A stretch of DNA of 64,000 bases from the NCBI GenBank assembly GCA_030247725.1, contig JAOTRT010000013.1:37423-101422 (forward strand). The letters are read 5' to 3'. The position numbers were made by a program, and so were the translations under genes. Below are positions 31,381 to 42,853 of this stretch, piece after piece. Each line of letters opens with the position of its first letter. The stretch's first letter is position 1. The notes below the pieces were generated by a model. That model made no database searches, was not told where the DNA came from, and saw only the letters and a program-made list of their open reading frames with translations. The stretch comes from Candidatus Nitricoxidireducens bremensis (GTDB lineage Bacteria > Pseudomonadota > Gammaproteobacteria > Burkholderiales > Rhodocyclaceae).

Positions 31381-33168
31381 GTGAAATACACCGTCCGCAA
31401 ATTCGACGCGGTGATCGTCGGCGCCGGCGGCGCCGGCCTGCGCGCCGCCATCCAGCTCTCCGAGGCCGGCCTCAAGACCGCCGTCCTCTCCAAGGTCTTC
31501 CCGACCCGCTCCCACACGGTGGCCGCCCAGGGCGGCGTCGCCGCGTCCCTGGGCAACTCCGAGGAGGATCACTGGCACTGGCACATGTACGACACCGTCA
31601 AGGGTTCCGACTGGCTCGGCGACCAGGACGCCATCGAATTCATGTGCCGCAAGGCCAACGAAGTCGTCGTCGAGCTCGAACACTACGGCATGCCCTTCGA
31701 CCGCACCGACGCCGGCAAGATCTACCAGCGTCCCTTCGGCGGCCACATGTCGAACTTCGGCGAGAAGCCCGTGCGCCGCTCCTGCGCCGCCGCCGACCGC
31801 ACCGGCCACGCCATGCTGCACGCCATGTACCAGCGCAACGTCAAGGCCAACACCCAGTTCTTCGTCGAGTGGCAGGCCCTGGACCTGGTCCGCGACGCCG
31901 AAGGCGAAGTGCTCGGCGTCACGGCCATGGACATGGAGACCGGCGAGGTCGTCGTCTTCCACGCCAAGGCCACCATCTTCGCCACCGGCGGTGCCGGCCG
32001 CATCTTCTACAGCTCGACCAACGCCTTCATCAACACCGGCGACGGCCTCGGCATGGCGGCCCGCGCCGGCATCCCGCTGGAAGACATGGAGTTCTGGCAG
32101 TTCCACCCGACCGGCGTCGCCGGTGCCGGCGTGCTCATCACCGAGGGCGTGCGCGGCGAGGGCGGCATCCTGCGCAACAGCAACGGCGAACGCTTCATGG
32201 AGCGCTACGCGCCCAACGCCAAGGACCTGGCCTCCCGCGACGTGGTCTCCCGCGCCATGGTCACCGAGATCAACGAAGGCCGCGGCTGCGGCCCCAACAA
32301 GGATTTCGTGCTGCTCGACATCACCCACCTGCCGCCCGAGACCATCATGAAGCGTCTGCCCGGTATCCATGAGATCGCCGTGCAGTTCGCCGGCGTCGAT
32401 GCCCTCAAGGAGCCGATCCCGGTGGTGCCGACCTGCCACTACCAGATGGGCGGCATTCCGACCAACTACCACGGCCAGGTGGTGGTGCCCCAGGGCAACA
32501 GCATGAGCGCCATCGTCCCCGGCTTCTATGCCGCCGGCGAGTGCGCCTGCGCCTCGGTGCACGGTGCCAACCGCCTCGGCACCAACTCCCTGCTCGACCT
32601 GCTGGTGTTCGGCAAGTCGGCCGGCGAGACGGCCGTCGAGGAGCTCAGGAAGTCTCCCAAGGCCCACAAGGAACTGCATCAGGAGTCCATCGACCGCACC
32701 CTGGCGCGCCTCGACCGCCTGGAGAACCAGAAGGACGGCGCCAGCGCCCACGAGACGCGGCTGGCCATGCAGCGCACCATGCAGAACCACTGCGGTGTGT
32801 TCCGCTTCGACGACAAGCTCAAGGAAGGCGTGCAGAAGATTCTCGAAGTGGAGAAGGACGTACGCCGCGTCGAGATACAGGACAAATCCAAGACCTTCAA
32901 CACCGCCCGCATCGAGGCCCTGGAACTGGAGAACCTGATCGAGGTCGCCGTCGCCACCATGATCTCCGCCGAGGCGCGCAAGGAATCCCGCGGCGCCCAC
33001 GTGCGCGACGATGCGCCGGACACGAAGGAAAATCCGAACGGCCGCGACGACAAGAACTGGCTCAAGCACACGCTCTGGTACACGGGCAGCAACAAGCTCG
33101 AATACAAGTCCGTCAAGCTCACGCCGCTTTCCGTGGAAACCATCGCGTTGAAAACGCGTGCCTACTGA
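31381..33168 (+). CDS. sdhA: succinate dehydrogenase flavoprotein subunit
   Basis: 595 residues from GTG 31381, which sits behind GGAGGCTCTGAAA and two bases after the sdhD stop. It oxidises succinate to fumarate. FAD-binding VIVGAGGAGLRAA, the covalent-FAD histidine H45 in SHTVAAQGG, and the active-site segments HPTGVAGAGVLITEGVRGEGG and SVHGANRLGTNSLLD are present. Complete. Confidence 0.97.
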   Translation: MKYTVRKFDAVIVGAGGAGLRAAIQLSEAGLKTAVLSKVFPTRSHTVAAQGGVAASLGNSEEDHWHWHMYDTVKGSDWLGDQDAIEFMCRKANEVVVELEHYGMPFDRTDAGKIYQRPFGGHMSNFGEKPVRRSCAAADRTGHAMLHAMYQRNVKANTQFFVEWQALDLVRDAEGEVLGVTAMDMETGEVVVFHAKATIFATGGAGRIFYSSTNAFINTGDGLGMAARAGIPLEDMEFWQFHPTGVAGAGVLITEGVRGEGGILRNSNGERFMERYAPNAKDLASRDVVSRAMVTEINEGRGCGPNKDFVLLDITHLPPETIMKRLPGIHEIAVQFAGVDALKEPIPVVPTCHYQMGGIPTNYHGQVVVPQGNSMSAIVPGFYAAGECACASVHGANRLGTNSLLDLLVFGKSAGETAVEELRKSPKAHKELHQESIDRTLARLDRLENQKDGASAHETRLAMQRTMQNHCGVFRFDDKLKEGVQKILEVEKDVRRVEIQDKSKTFNTARIEALELENLIEVAVATMISAEARKESRGAHVRDDAPDTKENPNGRDDKNWLKHTLWYTGSNKLEYKSVKLTPLSVETIALKTRAY

Positions 33169-33181
33169 TCGAGGCCGAAAG

Positions 33182-33898
33182 ATGACCACTCGCAACCTTC
33201 AATTCAAGATCTACCGCTACGATCCGGACAAGGACGCCAAGCCCTACATGCAGGACATCGCGGTCGAAGTCGATTCCACCGACCGCAAGCTGCTCGACGC
33301 GCTGGTCAAGCTCAAGGCGAAGGACGATTCCATCTCCTTCCGCCGCTCCTGCCGCGAAGGCGTCTGCGGTTCCGATGCCCTCAACATCAACGGCAAGAAT
33401 GGCCTGGCCTGCCTGACGGACCTGAACTCTTTCCCGGAGGGCAAGCCCATCGTGCTGCGTCCGCTGCCGGGCCTGCCGGTCATCCGCGACTTGATCGTGG
33501 ACATGACCCAGTTCTTCAAGCAGTACCACTCGGTCACGCCCTACCTGATCAACAACGACCCGCCGCCGGAGCGCGAGCGTCTGCAGACGCCGGAGGACCG
33601 GGAGGAGCTCAACGGCCTCTACGAGTGCATCCTGTGCGCCTGCTGCTCGACCTCTTGCCCGTCGTTCTGGTGGAACCCGGACAAGTTCGTCGGCCCGGCC
33701 GGCCTGCTGGCCGCCTATCGCTTCATCGCCGACACGCGCGACCAGGCAACGAGCGAGCGCCTCGACAACCTGGACGATCCGTACCGCCTGTTCCGCTGCC
33801 ACACCATCATGAACTGCGTCGATGTTTGCCCGAAGGGACTCAATCCCACCAAGGCCATCGGCAAGATCAAGGAAATGATGGTCCGGAGGGCCGTGTGA
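33182..33898 (+). CDS. sdhB: succinate dehydrogenase iron-sulfur subunit
   Basis: 238 residues, the standard length. Carries the three clusters of complex II: the 2Fe-2S ligands in CREGVCGSDALNINGKNGLAC, and the 4Fe-4S and 3Fe-4S ligands in CILCACCSTSCPSFWW and CHTIMNCVDVCPKGLNP. It links the SdhA flavin to the membrane quinone site. ATG 33182 is 13 bases after sdhA. Confidence 0.97.
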   Translation: MTTRNLQFKIYRYDPDKDAKPYMQDIAVEVDSTDRKLLDALVKLKAKDDSISFRRSCREGVCGSDALNINGKNGLACLTDLNSFPEGKPIVLRPLPGLPVIRDLIVDMTQFFKQYHSVTPYLINNDPPPERERLQTPEDREELNGLYECILCACCSTSCPSFWWNPDKFVGPAGLLAAYRFIADTRDQATSERLDNLDDPYRLFRCHTIMNCVDVCPKGLNPTKAIGKIKEMMVRRAV

Positions 33899-33915
33899 CG
33901 GCCCCGGACCAAGGC

Positions 33916-33985
33916 ACCATGGCCCCCCGCCCCCCGGCCCCCGCCCCGGGGCGGGGGAGCCTGCAAGCTCGCTGCGCTCGTATGT
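33916..33985 (+). repeat. GC-rich intergenic hairpin repeat, copy B
   Basis: In the 127-base gap between sdhB and sdhE. It contains C-rich runs, a CCCCGCCCCGGGGCGGGG inverted repeat and then AGCTCGCTGCGCTCG, the same layout as copy A read on the minus strand. Confidence 0.55.
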
Positions 33986-34025
33986 CACGGGGCGCAGCTG
34001 CATGCAGCGGTGGAGAGGTGGGGGT

Positions 34026-34295
34026 ATGAACGAACAGCAGCGCATCCGTCGGGAAAGACTTCGCTGGCACTGCCGGCGGGCGCTGCTGGAACTGGATATC
34101 GTCTTCCAGCGCTTCTGGGCGCAGGTGGGGGACGAGTTGGACGATGCGACCGCGGCCACCCTGGAGCGGTTGCTCGAAATGGAAGACCACGATTTGTGGG
34201 AGCTGGTGAGCGGGCGTTCGGCGACGGACGATCCGGAAATCAAGGGCCTGGTCGAACGGCTGCGCGGTTTGGGCGCGACGGTCGGCCGCAATTAG
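34026..34295 (+). CDS. sdhE: succinate dehydrogenase flavinylation factor
   Basis: 89 residues of the SdhE/YgfY family, a small helical protein that helps attach FAD to SdhA. The family core [21 protein letters not shown] and [15 protein letters not shown] is plain. The usual RGxxE motif reads R18-A-L-L-E22 here, so the glycine is replaced by alanine. Its place between sdhB and gltA is typical. Confidence 0.88.
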   Translation: MNEQQRIRRERLRWHCRRALLELDIVFQRFWAQVGDELDDATAATLERLLEMEDHDLWELVSGRSATDDPEIKGLVERLRGLGATVGRN

Positions 34296-34318
34296 ACTCA
34301 ATTGATGAGGTATTGAAC

Positions 34319-35611
34319 ATGACGACGCAACGCACGGCAACGCTGACCATTGACGGCAAGAGCGCCGAGTTTCCCGTATTCACCGGCACCATCGGGCCGG
34401 ATGTCGCCGACATCCGTTCCCTGTACGCCAAGACCGGGGCCTTCACCTTCGACCCGGGCTTCATGTCGACGGCTTCCTGCAAGTCCTCGATTACCTACAT
34501 CGACGGCGACAAGGGCGAGCTGCTGTATCGCGGCTACCCGATCGAGCAGCTGGCCGAGAAGTGCGACTTCCTCGAAACCTGCTACCTGCTGCTGAACGGC
34601 GACCTGCCGAACGCCAAGCAGAACCAGGACTTCCACAGCGTCATCAAGAACCACACGATGGTGCATGAGCAGCTGACCCGCTTCTTCCAGGGCTTCCGCC
34701 GCGATGCGCACCCGATGGCCGTACTGGTCGGCGTGGTCGGCGCCCTGTCCGCCTTCTACCACGACGCCATGGACATCAGCGACGAGTACCACCGCGCCGT
34801 CTCCGCCCATCGCCTTATCGCCAAGCTGCCGACTATCGTCGCCATGGCCTACAAGTACGGCCGCGGCGAGCCCTTCATGTACCCGCGCAACGATCTCTCC
34901 TACACGGCCAACTTCATGCACATGATGTTCGGCACGCCCTGCGAGACCTACGAGCCGAACCCGGTGCTGGTGAAGGCGCTGGACCGCATCTTCATCCTCC
35001 ACGCCGACCACGAGCAGAACGCCTCCACCTCCACGGTACGCCTGGCGGGTTCCTCCGGCGCCAACCCCTTCGCCTGCATCGCCGCCGGCATCGCCTGCCT
35101 CTGGGGCCCGGCCCACGGCGGCGCCAACGAGGCCTGCCTGCAGATGCTGGAGGAGATCGGCGACGTCTCCAAGGTCGGTGAGTACGTCAAGCGCGCCAAG
35201 GACAAGAACGACAGCTTCAAGCTGATGGGCTTCGGCCACCGCGTGTACAAGAACTTCGACCCGCGCGCCAAGCTGATGCGCGAGACCTGCCACGAAGTGC
35301 TCAACGAACTGGGCCTCCACGACGACCGCCTGTTCAAGCTGGCCATGGCCCTGGAGAAGGTGGCCCTGGAGGACGACTACTTCATCGAGAAGAAGCTCTA
35401 CCCCAACGTGGACTTCTACTCCGGCATCGTCCAGAAGGCCCTCGGCATCCCGACCCAGCTGTTCACCGGCATCTTCGCCCTGGCCCGCACGGTGGGCTGG
35501 ATCGCCCAGTGGAAGGAGATGATCTCCGACCCCGAACAGAAGATCGGCCGTCCGCGCCAGCTCTACACCGGCGCCGCCCGCCGCGACGTGCCGGCGATGG
35601 ACAAGCGCTGA
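34319..35611 (+). CDS. gltA: citrate synthase, type II
   Basis: 430 residues. It condenses acetyl-CoA and oxaloacetate. N-terminal domain with the allosteric NADH-type arrangement, catalytic residues in [20 protein letters not shown], the [10 protein letters not shown] loop, [14 protein letters not shown] and the Asp in PNVDFYSGI. Length matches Gram-negative type II hexameric enzymes. The start follows a TGAGG. A strong terminator follows the gene, so odhA is probably transcribed from its own promoter or by read-through. Confidence 0.97.
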   Translation: MTTQRTATLTIDGKSAEFPVFTGTIGPDVADIRSLYAKTGAFTFDPGFMSTASCKSSITYIDGDKGELLYRGYPIEQLAEKCDFLETCYLLLNGDLPNAKQNQDFHSVIKNHTMVHEQLTRFFQGFRRDAHPMAVLVGVVGALSAFYHDAMDISDEYHRAVSAHRLIAKLPTIVAMAYKYGRGEPFMYPRNDLSYTANFMHMMFGTPCETYEPNPVLVKALDRIFILHADHEQNASTSTVRLAGSSGANPFACIAAGIACLWGPAHGGANEACLQMLEEIGDVSKVGEYVKRAKDKNDSFKLMGFGHRVYKNFDPRAKLMRETCHEVLNELGLHDDRLFKLAMALEKVALEDDYFIEKKLYPNVDFYSGIVQKALGIPTQLFTGIFALARTVGWIAQWKEMISDPEQKIGRPRQLYTGAARRDVPAMDKR

Positions 35612-35624
35612 ATAGGCAACGAAG

Positions 35625-35652
35625 AAGGGGGCGCTTGATCGCCCCTTTTTTT
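35625..35652 (+). terminator. rho-independent terminator after gltA
   Basis: GGGGCG and CGCCCC form a stem around a six-base loop (CTTGAT), followed by seven T. It is the clearest terminator of the cluster and separates gltA from odhA. Confidence 0.88.
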
Positions 35653-35681
35653 AACGCTCACCCATCAGAAAAGGTGATGAC

Positions 35682-38510
35682 ATGATGAAACAAATGTTGT
35701 CCAACTCCTACCTCTTCGGTGCCAACACACCGTACATCGAGGAGCTGTACGAGGCCTATCTCGCCAATCCGGGTGCCGTCGATCCGGCCTGGCGCGACTA
35801 CTTCGACAAGCTCTCCAACCTGCCCGGCGTCGGCAACTACACGGGGCCCGACGTGGCCCACATGCCGGTCATCAACTCGTTCGCCGTGCGCGCCAAGGAA
35901 GGCACGCTGCACGCGCCGGCCCGCAGCGCCGCCCCCAACGAGAAGCAGGTCAAGGTGCTGCAGCTCATCAACGCCTACCGCTTCCTCGGCAACCGCTGGG
36001 CCAACCTGGACCCCCTCAAGCGCCAGGAGCGCCCGACCGTCGCCGAACTGGAGCCGTCCTACTACGGCTTCACCGAGGCCGACCTGGGTCAGAGCTTCCG
36101 CACCGGCTCCTTCGAAGCCGTGCCAGAGACCGCCACCCTGCGCGAGATCCTCGAAGCCTGCCGGCAGACCTACTGCGGCACCATCGGCGCCGAGTACATG
36201 TATTTGTCCGACGTGACGCAGAAGCGCTGGATTCAGGCCCGCCTGGAGACCACCCGCGCCACGCCGTCCTACGGCGCCGATGACAAGAAGCGTTTCCTGC
36301 GCCAACTGACGGCGGCCGAGACCCTGGAGCGCTATCTGCACACCCGCTACGTGGGCCAGAAGCGCTTCTCCCTGGAAGGCGGCGAATCCCTGATCCTCGC
36401 CATGGACCAGCTGATCCGCGTCGCCGGCACCGTCGGCGTCCAGGAGATGGTCATCGGCATGGCCCACCGGGGCCGCCTCAACGTCCTGGTGAACACCCTC
36501 GGCAAGCAGCCCTCCATGCTGTTCCAGGAGTTCGAGGGCAAGAAGGCCCAGGAACTGTCCGCCGGCGACGTCAAGTACCACATGGGCTACTCGTCAGACG
36601 TGGGCACGCCCGGCGGCCCGGTGCACCTGACCCTGGCCTTCAACCCGTCCCACCTGGAAATCGTGAACCCGGTGGTGGCCGGCTCCGTCTATGCGCGCCA
36701 GGTGCGCCGCGGCGCCGAAGGCAAGAAGCAGGCGCTGCCGGTGCTGATCCACGGTGACGCCGCCGTCGCCGGCCAGGGCGTGAACCAGGAGATGCTCAAC
36801 TTCTCCCAGACCCGCGGCTATGGCACGGGCGGCACGGTGCATATCGTGGTGAACAACCAGATCGGCTTCACCACCTCCGACCTGCGCGACTACCGCTCCT
36901 CCCTCTACTGCACCGACATCTTCAAGATGGTCGAGGCGCCGATCTTCCACGTCAATGGCGACGATCCCGAGGCCGTGGCCTTCGTCACCCAGCTGGCGAT
37001 GGAATTCCGCCAGGAGTTCAAGAAGGACGTGGTGGTGGACATCGTCTGCTTCCGCAAGCTCGGCCACAACGAGCAGGACGAGCCGATGGTGACCCAGCCG
37101 CTGATGTACAAGAAGGTCGCGGCCCACCCCGGCACCCGCAAGCTCTACGCCGACAAGCTGGCCGCCCAGGGCGTCATCGGCACCGACGACGGCGACCAGA
37201 TGATCAAGGACTACCGTGCCGCCCTCGATGAGGGCCGCCACCTGATCGATCCGGTCATCAGCGACTACAGCAGCAAGTTCTCCATCGACTGGACGCCCTA
37301 CATCAACGTCCCCTATACGGAGAAGTGCGACACCACCGTGTCGGTGGCGGAGCTGGGCCGGCTCTCGAAGCGCCTGACGGCGATTCCGGCCAACTTCACG
37401 TTGCACTCGCGCGTGCAGAAGATCATCGACGACCGCAAGCTGATGGGCGAAGCCAAGCTGCCGGTGGACTGGGGCATGGGCGAGAACCTAGCCTACGCCA
37501 CGCTGCTGGCGGCCGGCTACAACGTGCGCATTTCCGGCGAGGACGTCGGGCGCGGCACCTTCTTCCACCGCCACGCCGCCTTCCACGACCAGAACCGCGA
37601 GAAGTGGGACGAGGGCACCTTCTGGCCGCTCCAGCATATCCAGGACAAGCAGGGCTGGTTCCAGTGCTTCGACTCGGTGCTGTCCGAAGAGGCCGTGCTG
37701 GCCTTCGAATACGGCTTCGCCACGGCGGCGCCGACCGACATGGTGGTCTGGGAAGCCCAGTTCGGCGACTTCGCCAACGGCGCCCAGGTGGTGATCGACC
37801 AGTTCCTTTCCTCCGGCGAGGCCAAGTGGGGCCGCGGCTGCGGCCTCGTCCTGCTGCTGCCCCACGGCTACGAAGGCCAGGGACCGGAGCACTCGTCGGC
37901 CCGTCTCGAACGCTACATGCAGCTGTCGGCCGAGTTCAACTGGGAAGTGGTGGTGCCGTCCAACGCCGCCCAGATCTTCCACCTGCTGCGCCGGCAGATG
38001 CTGCGCAAGCAGCGCAAGCCGCTCGTCGTCATGACGCCGAAGTCGCTGCTGCGCCACAAGGACGCCACCTGCTCCCTCGACGAACTGGCGAACGGCACTT
38101 TCCAGACTGTCATCGGCGAGACCGAGAAGCTCGATGCCAAGAAGGTGACGCGCGTCGTCATCTGCTCCGGCAAGGTGTATTTCGACCTGCTGGCCGCGCG
38201 CCGCGAGAAGAAGGTGGACAACGTCGCGCTGCTGCGCGTCGAGCAGCTCTACCCCTTCGACGACCGCCGCCTGACGGAAGAGTTGAAGGCCTATCCGAAC
38301 TTCAAGGAACTCATCTGGTGCCAGGAAGAACCGCGCAACCAGGGGGCCTGGTACGCCATCCATCACCGCGTCAGCGAAGTGGTGAAGAAGGGCCAGACCC
38401 TCGACGTCGTATCCCGCCCGGCATCCTCTTCGCCGGCCGTCGGCTACGCCGCCAAGCACGCCCTGCAGCAGAAGGAAGTCGTTAACGCCGCCCTCGGCAT
38501 CAAAGAATAA
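35682..38510 (+). CDS. odhA: 2-oxoglutarate dehydrogenase E1 component
   Basis: 942 residues, the usual length of a 2-oxoglutarate dehydrogenase E1 subunit (also called SucA). It decarboxylates 2-oxoglutarate with thiamine diphosphate and passes the succinyl group to E2. The N-terminal peripheral-subunit region ([21 protein letters not shown]) is present, then the [17 protein letters not shown] motif, the cofactor segment [19 protein letters not shown] and [15 protein letters not shown] 35682 follows AAGGTGA; a second in-frame ATG follows directly. Confidence 0.97.
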   Translation: MMKQMLSNSYLFGANTPYIEELYEAYLANPGAVDPAWRDYFDKLSNLPGVGNYTGPDVAHMPVINSFAVRAKEGTLHAPARSAAPNEKQVKVLQLINAYRFLGNRWANLDPLKRQERPTVAELEPSYYGFTEADLGQSFRTGSFEAVPETATLREILEACRQTYCGTIGAEYMYLSDVTQKRWIQARLETTRATPSYGADDKKRFLRQLTAAETLERYLHTRYVGQKRFSLEGGESLILAMDQLIRVAGTVGVQEMVIGMAHRGRLNVLVNTLGKQPSMLFQEFEGKKAQELSAGDVKYHMGYSSDVGTPGGPVHLTLAFNPSHLEIVNPVVAGSVYARQVRRGAEGKKQALPVLIHGDAAVAGQGVNQEMLNFSQTRGYGTGGTVHIVVNNQIGFTTSDLRDYRSSLYCTDIFKMVEAPIFHVNGDDPEAVAFVTQLAMEFRQEFKKDVVVDIVCFRKLGHNEQDEPMVTQPLMYKKVAAHPGTRKLYADKLAAQGVIGTDDGDQMIKDYRAALDEGRHLIDPVISDYSSKFSIDWTPYINVPYTEKCDTTVSVAELGRLSKRLTAIPANFTLHSRVQKIIDDRKLMGEAKLPVDWGMGENLAYATLLAAGYNVRISGEDVGRGTFFHRHAAFHDQNREKWDEGTFWPLQHIQDKQGWFQCFDSVLSEEAVLAFEYGFATAAPTDMVVWEAQFGDFANGAQVVIDQFLSSGEAKWGRGCGLVLLLPHGYEGQGPEHSSARLERYMQLSAEFNWEVVVPSNAAQIFHLLRRQMLRKQRKPLVVMTPKSLLRHKDATCSLDELANGTFQTVIGETEKLDAKKVTRVVICSGKVYFDLLAARREKKVDNVALLRVEQLYPFDDRRLTEELKAYPNFKELIWCQEEPRNQGAWYAIHHRVSEVVKKGQTLDVVSRPASSSPAVGYAAKHALQQKEVVNAALGIKE

Positions 38511-38521
38511 ACGGAGACATC

Positions 38522-39772
38522 ATGCTGATCGAAGTCAAAGTTCCCCAGCTTTCCGAATCGGTCGCCGAAGCGACCCTCGTCAGTTGGCATAAAAAGGAGG
38601 GCGAGGCCGTCGCCCGCGACGAAAACCTGATCGACATCGAGACCGACAAGGTCGTGCTCGAACTGCCGGCGCCCGACGCCGGCGTCATCGTCAAGATCAT
38701 CAAGGGCAACGGCGAGTCCGTGACCTCGGGCGAAGTCATCGCCCAGATCGACACGGAAGCCAAGGCGTCCGCAGCGCCCGCTGCCGCCAAGGCCGCCCCG
38801 GCTGCTGCGGCACCTGCCGTCAAGGCCGCCGCTCCCGCCGCCGCGCCTGCCGGCGTCGGCCCGGCCGCCCGCAAGGCCCTGGCCGAGAAGGGCATCGACG
38901 CCGCCGTGGTCCAGGGCACCGGCCCCGGCGGTCGCGTCACCAAGTCCGACGTGCTGGGCACCTCGGCCCCGGCCGCCAAGCCGGCGGCTGCCGCTGCGCC
39001 CGTCGCCGCCCCGGCTGCCCGTCCGTCCCTGCCCGATCCCCAGGTGGTCAGCGCCGACGCCATCATCGCCGAACGCACCGAGCAGCGCGTGCCCATGAGC
39101 CGCCTGCGCGCCCGCGTCGCCGAGCGCCTGGTGCAGTCGCAATCCACCAATGCCATCCTGACCACCTTCAACGAGGTGAACATGGGCCCGGTGATGGAGA
39201 TGCGCAACAAGTACAAGGACAAGTTCGAGAAGGAGCACGGCGTCAAGCTCGGCTTCATGTCCTTCTTCGTCAAGGCCGCGGTCGCCGCCCTGAAGAAGTA
39301 CCCGGTGCTCAACGCTTCCGTCGATGGCAACGACATCGTCTATCACGGCTACTTCGACATCGGCATCGCCGTCGGTTCGCCGCGCGGCCTGGTCGTGCCG
39401 ATCCTGCGCGACGCCGACCAGATGAGCCTCGCCCAGATCGAGAAGAAGATCGCCGAATTCGGCGCCAAGGCCAAGGACGGCAAGCTGTCCCTGGAAGAGC
39501 TGACCGGCGGCACCTTCTCCATCTCCAACGGCGGCGTCTTCGGCTCCATGCTGTCCACGCCGATCATCAACCCGCCCCAGTCGGCCATCCTCGGCATCCA
39601 CGCCACCAAGGACCGCCCGGTGGTGGAGAACGGCCAGATCGTCATCCGCCCGATCAACTACCTCGCCATGTCCTACGACCACCGCATCATCGACGGTCGC
39701 GAGGCGGTGCTCGGTCTGGTGACCATGAAGGAAGCGCTGGAAGATCCGGCGCGCCTGCTGCTCGACGTCTAA
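38522..39772 (+). CDS. odhB: 2-oxoglutarate dehydrogenase E2 (dihydrolipoamide succinyltransferase)
   Basis: 416 residues. One lipoyl domain with the lipoylated lysine K43 ([12 protein letters not shown]), an Ala/Pro-rich linker, an E3-binding domain ([22 protein letters not shown]), a second linker, and the catalytic domain ending in the [13 protein letters not shown] active-site histidine motif. Forms the 24-mer core of the complex (also called SucB). Eleven bases downstream of odhA. Confidence 0.97.
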   Translation: MLIEVKVPQLSESVAEATLVSWHKKEGEAVARDENLIDIETDKVVLELPAPDAGVIVKIIKGNGESVTSGEVIAQIDTEAKASAAPAAAKAAPAAAAPAVKAAAPAAAPAGVGPAARKALAEKGIDAAVVQGTGPGGRVTKSDVLGTSAPAAKPAAAAAPVAAPAARPSLPDPQVVSADAIIAERTEQRVPMSRLRARVAERLVQSQSTNAILTTFNEVNMGPVMEMRNKYKDKFEKEHGVKLGFMSFFVKAAVAALKKYPVLNASVDGNDIVYHGYFDIGIAVGSPRGLVVPILRDADQMSLAQIEKKIAEFGAKAKDGKLSLEELTGGTFSISNGGVFGSMLSTPIINPPQSAILGIHATKDRPVVENGQIVIRPINYLAMSYDHRIIDGREAVLGLVTMKEALEDPARLLLDV

Positions 39773-39785
39773 GGGAGCACAAATA

Positions 39786-39860
39786 ATGGCCCCCACGCTC
39801 ACTATGTTCGCTGCCCCCACGGGGGGCGCTGCCTCCTTCGGGGCGGCCCTTCAGGAGGCA
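39786..39860 (+). repeat. GC-rich intergenic hairpin repeat, copy C
   Basis: Fills the gap between odhB and lpdA: CCCCCACGCTCACTATGTTC, then GCCCCCACGGGGGGC as an inverted repeat and a CTTCGGGGCGGCC tail reaching to the lpdA ribosome-binding site AGGAGG. Similar in plan to the other copies; this type of element is widespread between betaproteobacterial genes. Confidence 0.55.
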
Positions 39861-39864
39861 TGCC

Positions 39865-41307
<1,443 letters not shown>

Positions 41308-41331
41308 TAGAATCGCGGCATACCGCACAAG

Positions 41332-41358
41332 GGGGCGGCGGGGAAACCCGACCGCCCC
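41332..41358 (+). terminator. strong GC hairpin after lpdA
   Basis: GGGGCGG pairs with CCGCCCC, and inside it CGGG pairs with CCCG around a GAAA tetraloop. A single A bulge interrupts the stem. There is no long U-run (ATTGCTTT follows), so it may be a weak terminator or an RNA-stabilising hairpin closing the TCA operon. Confidence 0.45.
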
Positions 41359-41373
41359 ATTGCTTTGACGGAC

Positions 41374-42837
41374 ATGAATTCTCCCGACCGCAAACTGACC
41401 CTCCTGCTGGCTGCGCTGTTGATCCTGCTGGCAGGCGGCCTGACCGCGGCCCATTTCCTCATGGGCGACAAGTCCGGCCGCAGCCAGTCCCTGGCGCGCT
41501 GGCACGGCCAGGTGGAGGACAGGGCGCGGCTCCTGGCGGAGCCCTTCGGCCAGGCCACGCGCCGCCTCGAACAGGCGCGCGACGATGCGCTGGCCCGGGC
41601 CCAGGGCCAGTCCCGCGAGGATTCCCTGCTGCGCTACGACCAGCAACTGGCGGTGCGACCCGACGGCACGACGCGGCCCAAGGGCGAGAACTTCGATCCC
41701 CAGGGCGGCGTCGGTGTCTTCCTGCCGCCGGGCCTGGCGCCCGACGACGGCTTGAAGCACCGCATCGTCACCATGGGCGACACGATCAACCTGTTCGGCC
41801 AGTCCTGGCTGCGGGACTATCCGAACCTCTGGTTCGCCGGCACCGAGAAATGGCTCGTGGCCTTCTACCCCGAGTATGCCTGGACGGAAAAGCTCGAAGC
41901 CCAATACGATCCCGCCGTCGAACCCTGGTACGAGGCGGCCCTGTCCGAGCGCAACGCCAAGCAGGGCGCCGTCTGGGGAGCCGCTCGGACCGATGCCGTC
42001 GGCAAAGCCCTGGTGGCCAGCCTGGCGCTGCCGGTGAGCGTGGACGACAAGCCCATCGGCGTGCTCGCCGAGGACGTGCCCCTGCAGCGGCTGGCGGAGG
42101 CCGTGGCCGTCGCCGACCATGAGACCGGCGTCGTGCGCCTGGTGGTGGATACGGCCGACCGCATCGTCGCCCTTACGGGCCGGAACGGCGAAATCCTCAA
42201 GAACGGCGAGCCCCTCAAGGTGGACAAGAAGATGGCGGAGATCGCCACGGCGCTGGAGGGCATCAAGTCCCACGGCGAGGCTAGCGGCGCACTCCTCGAC
42301 GGCGAGCGCAAGCGGGCCATCGTCTATGCGCGCCTGCCCGGCCAGCCCTGGACGCTGATAACCCTGGTGCCCAACACCCTGCTGGGGGGGGCATCGGCGG
42401 GTTCCACGGGAATCTTCGCCGCCCTTGCCTTCGTCGGGGTGCTGGTCGTCCTCGGCGTCGCGGCCTTCATGCTGAAGCGCTTCATCGCCGAACCCATGGG
42501 CCGGCTGGTTCAGGCTGAAGCCCAGGTGAAGGACCTGTCAGTACGGGAAAAGACCGCCCGCGACGCCAGCGAGGATCTGGCGCGCCAGGTCGAGGAGGGG
42601 CGCAAGAAGTCTACCGACCTGGAGGCCCGCCTCGCCAAGGCCAATGCCGCGGTGGAAGCGGCCCGGGCCGAGACCGCCGAGATGGCGGGCCGGCTCGCTG
42701 CCATGGAGGAAGCCGCCGCCAGCGCCGCGGCGGCGGAAGCTGCGGCCCCGGCCGCGGAAGTGCCGGTTGAAGCGGCGTCCCAGCAAGGCGTCGAGGACGC
42801 CTTCGCGGCCCTGGACCTGGAGAACCCCGAGGCCTGA
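41374..42837 (+). CDS. membrane sensor with periplasmic cache domain and cytoplasmic coiled coil
   Basis: 487 residues from ATG 41374 (TTG 41365 is possible). Two membrane segments (about 10-30 and 345-370) bracket a double-cache-like periplasmic domain (NLFGQSWLRDYPNLWFAGTEKWLVAFYPEYAW, then PWYEAALS and VWGAARTDAVGKALVASLALPV). After the second segment comes a HAMP-like stretch and a long coiled coil rich in Ala and Glu (KTARDASEDLARQVEEGRKK...). No kinase, GGDEF or methyl-accepting tip is visible. It may signal through a partner. It is 16 bases upstream of zapE. Confidence 0.75.
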   Translation: MNSPDRKLTLLLAALLILLAGGLTAAHFLMGDKSGRSQSLARWHGQVEDRARLLAEPFGQATRRLEQARDDALARAQGQSREDSLLRYDQQLAVRPDGTTRPKGENFDPQGGVGVFLPPGLAPDDGLKHRIVTMGDTINLFGQSWLRDYPNLWFAGTEKWLVAFYPEYAWTEKLEAQYDPAVEPWYEAALSERNAKQGAVWGAARTDAVGKALVASLALPVSVDDKPIGVLAEDVPLQRLAEAVAVADHETGVVRLVVDTADRIVALTGRNGEILKNGEPLKVDKKMAEIATALEGIKSHGEASGALLDGERKRAIVYARLPGQPWTLITLVPNTLLGGASAGSTGIFAALAFVGVLVVLGVAAFMLKRFIAEPMGRLVQAEAQVKDLSVREKTARDASEDLARQVEEGRKKSTDLEARLAKANAAVEAARAETAEMAGRLAAMEEAAASAAAAEAAAPAAEVPVEAASQQGVEDAFAALDLENPEA

Positions 42838-42853
42838 GGGTCGTCCTGTTCCA

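Noticed and set aside
41365..41373. TTG start for the cache sensor
   Set aside because: It adds only three residues (MTD) and ATG 41374 is directly available; no stronger ribosome-binding site favours the TTG.
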